Positions 6,168-12,990 of a DNA stretch of 13,435 bases are shown here, in pieces. Where the stretch lies: contig CABUAQ010000048.1 in NCBI GenBank assembly GCA_902489575.1, forward strand, positions 1 through 13,435, given 5' to 3'. A model generated the notes under the pieces. The model made no database searches and was not told the origin of the DNA. It was given only the letters and a program-made list of their open reading frames with translations. Both the position numbers and the translations under genes were made by a program. The DNA comes from an uncultured bacterium (GTDB lineage: Bacteria > Cyanobacteriota > Vampirovibrionia > Gastranaerophilales > Gastranaerophilaceae). Position 1 is the first letter of the stretch; the number at the start of each line of letters is the position of its first letter.

Positions 6168-6971
6168 CTATTGAGGTTTTTTACGGGAAACATCCCGATA
6201 ATGTTTTCTAATCTGTTCTGTCAATTCCCCCGGAATTTTAACATTTTGGAGAGCCATATGATACTTTCGCAAGTTAGCAATCGCTTCTGATTCCTCCAAT
6301 AAGTTCCTTTGTTGAGACTGACTGATACCTTCTTTAACTCTTTCAAATTCTGTTTTTGTTTGTTTGGTAATAATTCTTGCAACAACCTCATCCAAATCCG
6401 AACCGGAAACACCGTATTTTGAAGCAATTTCAGAAACAGTTTTTCCTTGAGGAAAAGTGTATAACCAATTTATAGAAAGCCTGTCCCCGCTCCCAACATG
6501 CAAAACTCCTTTTTGATGGGGTGTATACATAATGTCATGTTTAAACGGACTATGCCCGAGACCAATTGCATGCCCTATTTCATGCAAAATAGTATGATAA
6601 ACTTCCCCTTCATCCATATAATCAGCATGCACAAGTCCGTCGGTTAAACCAATAGAAACTTCTGCACTATACAAACGATTTGCCTTATCATATTGGAAAT
6701 AACAATGACCAAGAGCCTGACGTTCAACCCGTTTCCAGTCAATATTAACATTCGATTGAAGCAGGGTATCTACAACAACAAAAGAAACCTTGCCATTAGA
6801 AACCTTATGCCATTCATCAAGAGCCTTTTTCACATAAGCCCGGTATTTATTATCCTGCCCTTGTTTTGAATAAAACTTCATAGGTGCAATATATACCTTC
6901 AGCGGCATCATATTCCACCTCATCAAGCGACCGTTTTTTACAGATTCTTGTAAATAAGTTTTCTTCTCCAT
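6168..6971 (-). CDS. Matrixin-type (M10-like) zinc metalloprotease without signal peptide
   Basis: A 267-aa protein with the metzincin zinc-binding motif HEIGHAIGLGH (residues 130-140: H130, H134 and H140 bind zinc, E131 is catalytic), followed by a Met-turn, DIMYT (146-150). The N-terminal half (MRWNMMPLKVYI, later ALDEWHKVSNGKVSF) matches the usual matrixin catalytic-domain lead-in. Residues 174-200 (QGKTVSEIASKYGVSGSDL) resemble a small helical LysM-like or HTH-like segment, and a charged helical tail ends the protein. Matrixins are normally secreted, but I see no signal peptide, lipobox or prodomain with a cysteine switch, so the location is unclear. The ATG at 6971 has no Shine-Dalgarno site and a -10-like TATACA at 6980-6985, so the mRNA may be nearly leaderless. 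The stop lies 27 bases before the accD promoter; substrates are unknown. Confidence 0.85.
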   Translation of the reverse strand: MEKKTYLQESVKNGRLMRWNMMPLKVYIAPMKFYSKQGQDNKYRAYVKKALDEWHKVSNGKVSFVVVDTLLQSNVNIDWKRVERQALGHCYFQYDKANRLYSAEVSIGLTDGLVHADYMDEGEVYHTILHEIGHAIGLGHSPFKHDIMYTPHQKGVLHVGSGDRLSINWLYTFPQGKTVSEIASKYGVSGSDLDEVVARIITKQTKTEFERVKEGISQSQQRNLLEESEAIANLRKYHMALQNVKIPGELTEQIRKHYRDVSRKKPQ

Positions 6972-6981
6972 ATTTTTATTG

Positions 6982-6987
6982 TATAAT
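6982..6987 (+). promoter_or_regulatory. Putative -10 element for ybaB-recR, overlapping the divergent protease promoter
   Basis: A perfect TATAAT on the plus strand, with a start expected near 6994 and a 48-base leader before ybaB. The same bases read on the minus strand include TATTAT (6983-6988) and TATACA (6980-6985), candidate -10 elements for the metalloprotease. No good -35 is visible on either side. Confidence 0.4.
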
Positions 6988-7041
6988 AAAAGGTGTTATA
7001 AGAAAAGTAGAGTAATTGTTATACAGACTAAGGAGAAAATT

Positions 7042-7383
7042 ATGGGAATGAACTTAATGAACATTATGAAACAAGTTCAAAATGCTCAAAAAAGAGCAGA
7101 AACTGCACAAAAAGAACTTGCCGCTTTAGAAATCACCGGAGCGTCAGCAGGTAATCATGTAACAGTAAAATGTGATGGTCAAGGTAAATTCAAATCAATA
7201 AAAATTGCTCCGGAAGCCATTAATCCGGAAAATCCTTCATCAGTTGATTCTGAAACAATTGAAATGCTTGAAGATCTAATCGCTTCGGCTATGAAAGAAG
7301 CTTCTGAAAAAGCATCTGCAGAAATGGCTTCTAAGATGAAACAAATTACAGGTGGTATCAGCATACCGGGATTATCAATGTAA
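7042..7383 (+). CDS. ybaB: YbaB/EbfC family nucleoid-associated protein
   Basis: A 113-aa DNA-binding protein of the YbaB/EbfC family, small dimers that coat DNA and act as nucleoid proteins or regulators. An N-terminal coiled helix (MNIMKQVQNAQKRAETAQKE in two overlapping parts) leads to the beta core VTVKCDGQGKFKSIKIAPEAI, then the C-terminal helix with LEDLIASAMKEASEKASAEM and a flexible GGISIPGLSM tail. The start is set at the ATG at 7042 because AAGGAG lies 6-7 bases before it and family members begin at this point. An upstream in-frame ATG at 6979 would add 21 atypical residues and lies inside the promoter region. The stop overlaps the recR start by one base (TAATG), the conserved ybaB-recR pairing. 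Confidence 0.93.
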   Translation: MGMNLMNIMKQVQNAQKRAETAQKELAALEITGASAGNHVTVKCDGQGKFKSIKIAPEAINPENPSSVDSETIEMLEDLIASAMKEASEKASAEMASKMKQITGGISIPGLSM

Positions 7384-7979
7384 TGATATACCCAAAATCA
7401 ATAGCAGCACTTATAGAGCAATTTCAAAAATTTCCGTCAGTCGGTCCAAAATCTGCTCAAAGGATGGCGTTCCACCTGTTAAGAATGCCCGCTGCTGATG
7501 TTGAAAATTTTGCCAAAGCGGTAATTGAAGCAAAACACAATACTCATACTTGTGAAATTTGCTTCAATTTATCCGCGACCAGCCCGTGTGAAATCTGTTC
7601 TTCAACCCAGCGTGACCGCACAGTAATTTGTGTGGTTTCTGAAACAAAAGACCTTATTGCAATCGAAAAAACAAATGAATTTAAAGGATTATATCACGTC
7701 CTGCAAGGCTTGATTTCACCAATTGACGGTATTGGCGCAGAAGATATAAGAATAAAAGAACTTTTGAACAGACTGACAGATGATAACATTAAAGAAATTA
7801 TTCTGGCCCTCAGCCCATCTGTAGAAGGCGAAGCTACAAGTCTGTATCTGACAAAACTAATTAAACCTTTTGGAATAAAAGTTTCCCGTATTGCATTTGG
7901 TCTGCCGGTTGGGGCTGATCTTGAATATGCGGATGAAATGACTATTGCTAAAGCCATTGAAGGCAGAAGGGAAATTTAA
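7383..7979 (+). CDS. recR: Recombination mediator protein RecR
   Basis: A 198-aa RecR, the ring-forming clamp of the RecFOR pathway that helps load RecA on single-stranded gaps. The N-terminal helix-hairpin-helix includes FPSVGPKSAQRMAFHLL (residues 18-33). A four-cysteine zinc finger follows at C57-x2-C60 ... C69-x2-C72. The Toprim domain starts near 80 with ICVVSETKDLIAIE and contains LSPSVEGEATSLYL, and a C-terminal Walker B-like segment GLPVGADLEYADEMT completes it. Its ATG overlaps the ybaB stop, so translation is coupled. dnaX, which often precedes this pair in other bacteria, is not present here. No clear terminator follows; 54 bases separate it from the next gene. Confidence 0.96.
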   Translation: MIYPKSIAALIEQFQKFPSVGPKSAQRMAFHLLRMPAADVENFAKAVIEAKHNTHTCEICFNLSATSPCEICSSTQRDRTVICVVSETKDLIAIEKTNEFKGLYHVLQGLISPIDGIGAEDIRIKELLNRLTDDNIKEIILALSPSVEGEATSLYLTKLIKPFGIKVSRIAFGLPVGADLEYADEMTIAKAIEGRREI

Positions 7980-8033
7980 CTAACCTGTTCAGGCATTACA
8001 TTTTTGGAACTTATAGATTAAATTTAGTGTAAT

Positions 8034-9002
8034 ATGAGTGAAAACCTTTTAGAAATAAAAAATTTGGATGTTATCTATAAAACTAAGAAGAATATTTTTG
8101 GCGCAGTTTCAGAAATTTTTGCGGTTAATAACGTTTCACTCGAAATAAAAAAAGGAGAAATACTTGCAATAGCAGGAGAATCCGGATGCGGAAAATCGAC
8201 ACTTGCAAAAGCTATGATGAAACTGGTTGACACTAAATCCGGAGAGATAAAACTTGAGGGGAAAAATATCCTTGAGCTCAAAAAACGTAAAGAGCTGAAA
8301 GACTTTTATCAAAAAGTTCAAATGATTTTCCAAAATCCTTATTCCAGCCTTAATCCAAAAATGAAAATAGGACAAATTTTAAAAGAGCCGCTTGAAATTA
8401 ATACAAAACTTTCAAAATCCGAAATTGATAAAATTATTGAAGAAAAAATAGAAAAAGTGGGACTTGACAAAAACAGCCTTCAATTATATCCGCACGAATT
8501 TTCAGGAGGTCAGCGGCAAAGAATCGCAATAGCAAGATCACTTATTCTAAATCCGGAATTTATAATAGCTGACGAACCAGTGAGTGCGTTAGACGTAAGT
8601 ATTCAAGCTCAAATTATCAATCTTCTCAAAGAATTAAAAAATGATTTTAATTTAACCTTTCTTTTTATTTCACACGATTTACGCGTAATAAAATATATAT
8701 CAGACAGAATTGCAATTATGTATTTAGGTGAAATTGTTGAAATCGGAAAAACCGAAGAAATCTTTAAAAATCCTAAACATCCTTATACAAAAGCCTTATT
8801 AAGTTCGGTCCCTGAACTTAATCCAACAGAAAGAAAAGAGAAAATACATCTGACAGGTGAACTTCCATCCCCAGAGGCTCTTCCCGGCGGATGTAAATTT
8901 CATACAAGATGCCCTTACGTTATGGATATATGCAAAACTAAACACCCGGAAAGCAAGCAGGTATCCCCCGGTCATAAATGTAAATGTTTTTTACAAAACT
9001 AG
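8034..9002 (+). CDS. Oligopeptide/dipeptide ABC transporter ATP-binding protein (OppF/DppF type)
   Basis: A 322-aa ATPase subunit for a peptide (or nickel) uptake ABC transporter at the inner membrane. Walker A GESGCGKST is at 48-56, Q-loop Q100 in FQNPYSSLNP, signature SGGQR at 157-161, Walker B FIIADE at 176-181 and H-loop H214. After the NBD comes the oligo_HPY extension (HPYTKALLSSVPEL) with the cysteine cluster C287, C293, C300, C316, C318, a feature of the Opp/Dpp family that is often linked to an iron-sulfur site. The short N-terminal GAVSEIFAVNNVSL form is typical of the F rather than the D subunit. Partner D ATPase, permease and binding-protein genes are not adjacent, so it works with components encoded elsewhere. 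No Shine-Dalgarno site is evident before the ATG at 8034. The substrate is not determinable. Confidence 0.9.
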   Translation: MSENLLEIKNLDVIYKTKKNIFGAVSEIFAVNNVSLEIKKGEILAIAGESGCGKSTLAKAMMKLVDTKSGEIKLEGKNILELKKRKELKDFYQKVQMIFQNPYSSLNPKMKIGQILKEPLEINTKLSKSEIDKIIEEKIEKVGLDKNSLQLYPHEFSGGQRQRIAIARSLILNPEFIIADEPVSALDVSIQAQIINLLKELKNDFNLTFLFISHDLRVIKYISDRIAIMYLGEIVEIGKTEEIFKNPKHPYTKALLSSVPELNPTERKEKIHLTGELPSPEALPGGCKFHTRCPYVMDICKTKHPESKQVSPGHKCKCFLQN

Positions 9003-9038
9003 CAAATTTAAAATTGTTTACCATTTTAAATAATCACT

Positions 9039-9797
9039 ATGATGAAATTAATAATTACGCAAGCCTCAACACATTTACCGCTAAAAGCCGCTAAAGGCAG
9101 CGCAAAAGCGAGAATACAAAAAGCACAAGAAATGAATGCTCAACTGTACGAAAAAATGAAAGGAGCATTTCATTACGGCGAAATTTCGCCAGGGATCCTA
9201 AAAACGATGATCCAACAGATCACCGGTAAAAAAATAAACATAAAAACTGTACCAATAAATTCCCAAAAATCAAAAATAGCATTAAGTGCAACCCGGAAAT
9301 GTAGCATTTCGGGTTACGAAATCTATACTTCGGCAAATCCAACCACCGCAAGGATTCCTCAAGAGTATACAGGATCAATTCTTAGTAAAACCTTTGAATT
9401 GTTCACAAGAATTCTTAATCCCAAAATAAATACCCGAACAATTAAATTTATAAACAGTTATAACCCTCAAAATTGGAACGGAGTTATTTCGCAAATACAT
9501 TCTCCAAAGAGTTTGAACAAAGCAGCAATCAGTAAAATTTTAAAATCGGCAGAAACTCCAGAAGAAAAAATTGATATACTTCAAATAACCAGAAACCAAC
9601 TAAGAATTCAAATTAACGGACATAAAGAAGGTGACAAGTATCAACAAAAACTGAATAGCACCTTCAAACGCTACAACAGCAAATATAAAGATCAAGTACA
9701 CTATGACCGATTCGAATTAGAAGAAAAATTAAAACTGATAGAAGAAATATTGGCTGAAACATTAAAAGAAGAACGGGCAAAACTGGCAAAACAATAA
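9039..9797 (+). CDS. Hypothetical protein, basic, helical C-terminus
   Basis: A 252-aa protein I do not recognise. It is rich in Lys, Ile, Gln and Asn, with no signal peptide or clear membrane segment. The N-terminus (PLKAAKGSAKARIQKAQEMNAQL) is a basic amphipathic stretch. The middle is mixed and contains repeated ISKILKSAE- and SILSKTFELF-like hydrophobic helices. From about residue 215 it ends in a charged, probably coiled-coil helix (FELEEKLKLIEEILAETL). The start may be either of two adjacent ATGs (9039 or 9042), and neither has a Shine-Dalgarno site. It sits 36 bases after the ABC ATPase and 22 before smpB on the same strand, and codon use resembles its neighbours. The length of the open frame on a strand with real genes on both sides supports it as a true gene. 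Confidence 0.7.
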   Translation: MMKLIITQASTHLPLKAAKGSAKARIQKAQEMNAQLYEKMKGAFHYGEISPGILKTMIQQITGKKINIKTVPINSQKSKIALSATRKCSISGYEIYTSANPTTARIPQEYTGSILSKTFELFTRILNPKINTRTIKFINSYNPQNWNGVISQIHSPKSLNKAAISKILKSAETPEEKIDILQITRNQLRIQINGHKEGDKYQQKLNSTFKRYNSKYKDQVHYDRFELEEKLKLIEEILAETLKEERAKLAKQ

Positions 9798-9813
9798 ATA
9801 TCCGTGCTATAAT
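9784..9813 (+). promoter_or_regulatory. smpB promoter (extended -10), predicting a leaderless mRNA
   Basis: TATAAT at 9808-9813 is preceded by TGC (an extended -10, TGn), with a weak TGGCAA -35 at 9784-9789 (18-base spacer). Only six bases separate the -10 from the smpB ATG at 9820, so transcription should start at or next to the A of the ATG. Confidence 0.55.
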
Positions 9814-9819
9814 CAAGTT

Positions 9820-10272
9820 ATGGAAAAAAAAGTAATAACAACAAATAGAAAAGCCTTTCATGACTACACTATTACAGAAAAATATGTAGCCGGAATTGTG
9901 CTGACCGGCACAGAAATCAAATCTATTCGTAAAAATGCAATAAATTTAAAGGATAGTTTCTGTAAAATAGAAGACAACGAAATTTTTCTCTATAACTGTC
10001 ACATCTCACCGTACGAACAAGGAAACAGATACAACCACAAAGCTGAAAGAACCAGAAAACTTCTTTTAACAAAAAAAGAAATTCTCAAAATGCATTCAAA
10101 AATAAAAAAAGACGGATATACCATAGTTCCGCTAGAAGTTTTTATAACTAAAGGATTTGCAAAAGTTGAAATAGGTCTGGCAAAAGGTAAAAAGCTTCAT
10201 GATAAACGTGATGATATTGCTAAAAAAGATCAAAAACGAGAAATGGACAGGGCAGCAAAAATAAAATATTAG
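9820..10272 (+). CDS. smpB: SsrA-binding protein SmpB
   Basis: The 150-aa partner of tmRNA, needed for trans-translation to rescue stalled ribosomes and tag incomplete proteins. The family pattern is complete: NRKAFHDYTITEKYVAGIVLTGTEIKSIR, split over residues 9-37, forms the start of the beta barrel. FCKIEDNEIFLYNCHISPYEQGN, in two blocks, gives the tmRNA-binding surface, and the basic tail GKKLHDKRDDIAKKDQKREM inserts in the ribosome A site. The ATG at 9820 has no ribosome binding site, but a strong extended -10 ends six bases before it, so a leaderless message is likely. The tmRNA gene ssrA is not in the window. No terminator on the plus strand is evident after the stop. Confidence 0.96.
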   Translation: MEKKVITTNRKAFHDYTITEKYVAGIVLTGTEIKSIRKNAINLKDSFCKIEDNEIFLYNCHISPYEQGNRYNHKAERTRKLLLTKKEILKMHSKIKKDGYTIVPLEVFITKGFAKVEIGLAKGKKLHDKRDDIAKKDQKREMDRAAKIKY

Positions 10273-10344
10273 ATTTCAGGTAACTAACCTTAATTTCTAA
10301 ATAGTAGCATTGATATAGACATTTTACACCTGTTTGGCAAGAAT

Positions 10345-10374
10345 AAAAAAAACCTGACATCTAATGATATCAGG
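10345..10374 (-). terminator. Intrinsic terminator of the 57-aa gene
   Basis: cctgacatc/gatatcagg (10353-10374) forms a 9-position stem with one mismatch and a 4-base loop. On the minus strand it is followed by eight Ts (10345-10352), a classic terminator 43 bases past the small gene's stop. The plus strand has the A-run before the stem, so it does not terminate smpB. Confidence 0.75.
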
Positions 10375-10417
10375 GATAAAATTTGTAGGGGAAAAATTAA
10401 ATTGGAATAAAAAACTT

Positions 10418-10591
10418 TTATGCAATATGCAACATCTGCTTATTATATGCTGCTATGAAACTCATTTGTTGAAACAACAATTCTGATTTATCAACAAATG
10501 GTTCCGGCACAGCTGCAACAGTAGTTGTTATTTGATCTTTATAAATATCTTGTAATTTCTTATCAATTTTTTTTAAATTTGCAACTGCCAT
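10418..10591 (-). CDS. Small hypothetical protein, 57 aa
   Basis: ATG at 10591 to TAA at 10418 on the minus strand encodes MAVANLKKIDKKLQDIYKDQ, then ITTTVAAVPEPFVDKSELL and FQQMSFIAAYNKQMLHIA. A purine-rich GAGAGAG lies about 10 bases before the ATG, an intrinsic terminator follows at 10345-10374, and AT-rich promoter sequence precedes it. Together these support a real single-gene transcript despite the size. The protein has a charged N-terminal helix, a Thr/Val/Pro linker (residues 22-31) and an amphipathic C-terminal helix, with no membrane segment or signal peptide. I do not recognise it. It is transcribed divergently from the 732-aa gene, with an HLR1-type site between them. Confidence 0.6.
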   Translation of the reverse strand: MAVANLKKIDKKLQDIYKDQITTTVAAVPEPFVDKSELLFQQMSFIAAYNKQMLHIA

Positions 10592-10638
10592 AATATAATC
10601 TCTCTCATCTTACTTAGTTATCACTTATATATATATAA

Positions 10639-10644
10639 AGTATA
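10639..10644 (-). promoter_or_regulatory. Candidate -10 element for the 57-aa gene
   Basis: TATACT on the minus strand, predicting a start near 10632 and a leader of about 40 bases. No good -35 is present 16-18 bases upstream. An alternative is TTGCGA (10652-10657) with TATATA (10630-10635). A weak -35 plus the HLR1 repeat centred about 55 bases upstream of the start would suit activator dependence. Confidence 0.35.
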
Positions 10645-10678
10645 TACATATTCGCAAATTTCATACCGGGAAGAATCT

Positions 10679-10696
10679 GTTACAATTCGTTACATA
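10679..10696 (+). promoter_or_regulatory. Perfect HLR1-type RpaB binding site between divergent genes
   Basis: GTTACAAT-TC-GTTACATA matches the cyanobacterial HLR1 consensus (G/T)TTACA(A/T)(A/T)-N2-(G/T)TTACA(A/T)(A/T) at all 16 defined positions. It lies 88 bases upstream of the 57-aa gene's ATG and 83 bases upstream of the 732-aa gene's ATG. With an RpaB orthologue encoded in the same window, it is a strong candidate operator serving one or both genes. Binding itself is inferred. Confidence 0.65.
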
Positions 10697-10747
10697 AATA
10701 AAAATATTTAGTCGTAAAAAGCAACTAATTAAATTAAAATGTTTTTA

Positions 10748-10753
10748 TATACT
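10748..10753 (+). promoter_or_regulatory. Candidate -10 element for the 732-aa gene
   Basis: TATACT, with a start predicted near 10760 and an AAAAAGGAAA ribosome binding region directly after it. No -35 resembling TTGACA is found 15-18 bases upstream, and the HLR1 site lies about 64-81 bases upstream of the predicted start. Confidence 0.35.
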
Positions 10754-10778
10754 TGTAGGGAAAAAGGAAAGTATATTC

Positions 10779-12977
10779 ATGCCAGAACAAATCAACGGTC
10801 TAAACATACCGAGTTTACAGAATAAACGACCTGTAAGCTTTCAACAGAACCCGACAGGTGCAAATCAAATCACCCAGCAGACAGCAATACCGGGAACAAC
10901 TGCTATGCAGGGTAACACCGTAATGCAAGGGGTTCCGCAAAGTGTTGGGGATACTCAATTAGGCAACAGAGTTAAAAACAGCTCTGATATGGCGCAAAGT
11001 CCGTATACACTGCCGGTTGCCGCAGCAACATGGTATGCGATTGCACAAGGAATGGATAAATTCGGAGAAAAATGCGGTGGAACCTATGATGAAAGTATCC
11101 TTGGTAAAATAACCGGGAAAGCTGACAACCTATCTAATAAAATAGCCGGCAGCAAAATTGTAAAAAGTTCTTTCGGACAATGGTTTGGCAAACAGTATAA
11201 TAATATATCGGCTTATCTTGATAAAATTTCAAGCAACCCTAAAAATAGGATTTTATATAGTTTAAGAAATCATAAAACAAACCCCGAATGTAAGCTTGTA
11301 AAAGTTCCTGCCGCAGGTCTTGACGGATTTTTAGAAGCAGATACAAGACAGGTATTTGAAGAGTTCTTAAAACCTGCTAAGCACGCTCAGCAACTTAAAC
11401 AATATGGTATAGCTGATGACGTAATTAAAAATATAGAAGGACTTCCTAAGGCTGAAAAATACCTTAGGTTACAAAATGAAGAATTAAAATACTTTAAAGA
11501 AAATCCGGAAAAATTAGCAGAAGCCTTTAACAAACTTAGTAAAAAAGATAAAATCAGGTTAATAACAGCTAAGATGAGTGAGTTCGGAGATAAAGTAAAT
11601 CCAAGAATTCTTCGTGAATATTTAAAAAGCTCTGATGATACATTGCTAAACAACTTTAAAGAACTAAAACTCAAAGAATTAAAAATAACAAAAGGACTCG
11701 GATTTGATTCAATTGCTCATTATAATAAAGTGACCGCCGAAGATTACGCACTTAAGCATATGGATGAAATTATGAAAGCCTTGAAAAAAGGTGATCAAAA
11801 ATTAAAAATAAGAATATGGAAAAAAGACGGATTCTTCGGAAAGATATATGGACATTTGCTGGGCAGAGAAATCGGAATAGCAGAACTTGCCAACAAATTT
11901 GACCTTTCTTTAAAAACAGGAGCAAAAACTAAGTTCGGTAAGTTTGTAGGAAAAGCTTTCGGTTATCTGACCGAAGGTTGCACAAACAGATTCGCAGGTG
12001 GTAAGCTGGCTGTAGCAATGCAAGCATTCATTTTTGCAGATATGTTTATTCATACCTTCAAAGCTCCAAAAGGGGAAAAAGGCAAAACTTTAGCAGAAAG
12101 ATTTGTAAATGACTTTACATACTTCCTTGCCTTACCTTTGGGCATCTGGGCTATGCATAAAGCCGGAGGTCTTAAATATCTGGGAATGAGCAACGCCCAA
12201 CGTGAAGCATACAGACAAAATCTTAAAATATTTAACCAAAACCACGCATCCTATGGTAAAAAGATGTTCAAATTGCGTAAAAAAGCTCTGGACAGACAGT
12301 TAATGGCAGGAGTAAAAAACCCGTTTCTAAGGCTTATCAAAAAAGCTGCAAACCTTTTAACTGTAGGTATAGAAAGAACAAAAACTTATGTATCAAAAGA
12401 TAAATTAAATCTTAACTGGTTGAGAAAATCAAAATATTTTGGTAAAAATGCTCTTGGCTATATTATAAGATTTGCAATCCCGATGTTTATGGTATCGCCT
12501 TGGATTGCTAAAATAACAACCAAAATAACACACAAAATTTTCGGAAGACCAACAAATTCTGTATTGGATGAAGATAAGGAAGATACCCAGGCTGCAACAG
12601 ACACCAACGCAAATCAACAGGTTAATAAACCTGAAACAGTAAAACCTGTACCAAATCAATCAACTCAAAATGTACACACTAAAAATACACCAACAAGAAT
12701 AAAATCCCCGCAGGAATATGCAAGTGATACAAATTTAATAAAAATGCATGCAAACGGGCAAAAACCAAGAACTTATATTGCTTCTCCGGAAAGCAAAGTG
12801 GCTCAATCACCACAAGAAAAGGAAAAAGGGAAAGAAACAGAACCAATAAGAACCTATATTCCATCTCCTGTGGGAATGGTTCAACAGACACCGGATCTTT
12901 CCGCCGCTGACAGGGCTCTTGCGAATGCAGATGCTGCAGAACAATTTGTAAACGAAACATTAAAATCAATAAGTTAA
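10779..12977 (+). CDS. Large hypothetical protein with hydrophobic segments and proline/glutamine-rich tails
   Basis: A 732-aa protein with no assigned function. The ATG at 10779 follows AAGGA by about 9 bases. Residues 1-70 are low-complexity, rich in Gln, Asn, Thr, Pro and Gly (SLQNKRPVSFQQNPT; GTTAMQGNTVMQGV), without a signal peptide. Hydrophobic, possibly membrane segments occur near 75-92 (LPVAAATWYAIAQGM), 412-428 (VAMQAFIFADMFIHTF), 444-460 (FTYFLALPLGIWAMHKA) and 564-582 (IIRFAIPMFMVSPWIAKI). Between them lies a basic, helix-rich middle (about 180-400). The tail from 600 on is disordered and carries two copies of an RTYIxSP motif 27 residues apart (R664 and R691). This style of N-terminus resembles conserved hypothetical proteins I associate with Gastranaerophilales, but I cannot confirm that by search. 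A membrane-associated or envelope role is possible. Confidence 0.75.
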   Translation: MPEQINGLNIPSLQNKRPVSFQQNPTGANQITQQTAIPGTTAMQGNTVMQGVPQSVGDTQLGNRVKNSSDMAQSPYTLPVAAATWYAIAQGMDKFGEKCGGTYDESILGKITGKADNLSNKIAGSKIVKSSFGQWFGKQYNNISAYLDKISSNPKNRILYSLRNHKTNPECKLVKVPAAGLDGFLEADTRQVFEEFLKPAKHAQQLKQYGIADDVIKNIEGLPKAEKYLRLQNEELKYFKENPEKLAEAFNKLSKKDKIRLITAKMSEFGDKVNPRILREYLKSSDDTLLNNFKELKLKELKITKGLGFDSIAHYNKVTAEDYALKHMDEIMKALKKGDQKLKIRIWKKDGFFGKIYGHLLGREIGIAELANKFDLSLKTGAKTKFGKFVGKAFGYLTEGCTNRFAGGKLAVAMQAFIFADMFIHTFKAPKGEKGKTLAERFVNDFTYFLALPLGIWAMHKAGGLKYLGMSNAQREAYRQNLKIFNQNHASYGKKMFKLRKKALDRQLMAGVKNPFLRLIKKAANLLTVGIERTKTYVSKDKLNLNWLRKSKYFGKNALGYIIRFAIPMFMVSPWIAKITTKITHKIFGRPTNSVLDEDKEDTQAATDTNANQQVNKPETVKPVPNQSTQNVHTKNTPTRIKSPQEYASDTNLIKMHANGQKPRTYIASPESKVAQSPQEKEKGKETEPIRTYIPSPVGMVQQTPDLSAADRALANADAAEQFVNETLKSIS

Positions 12978-12990
12978 TAAAGAAAGGTTG

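Noticed and set aside
6979..7041. Upstream ATG extending ybaB by 21 residues
   Set aside because: The extension is unlike the family, lies across the -10 region and lacks a ribosome site, whereas the ATG at 7042 has AAGGAG at proper spacing.
10621..10650. TA-dinucleotide run as a repeat or CRISPR-like element
   Set aside because: Short simple AT sequence in a promoter region; no CRISPR-type repeats and spacers occur anywhere in the window.
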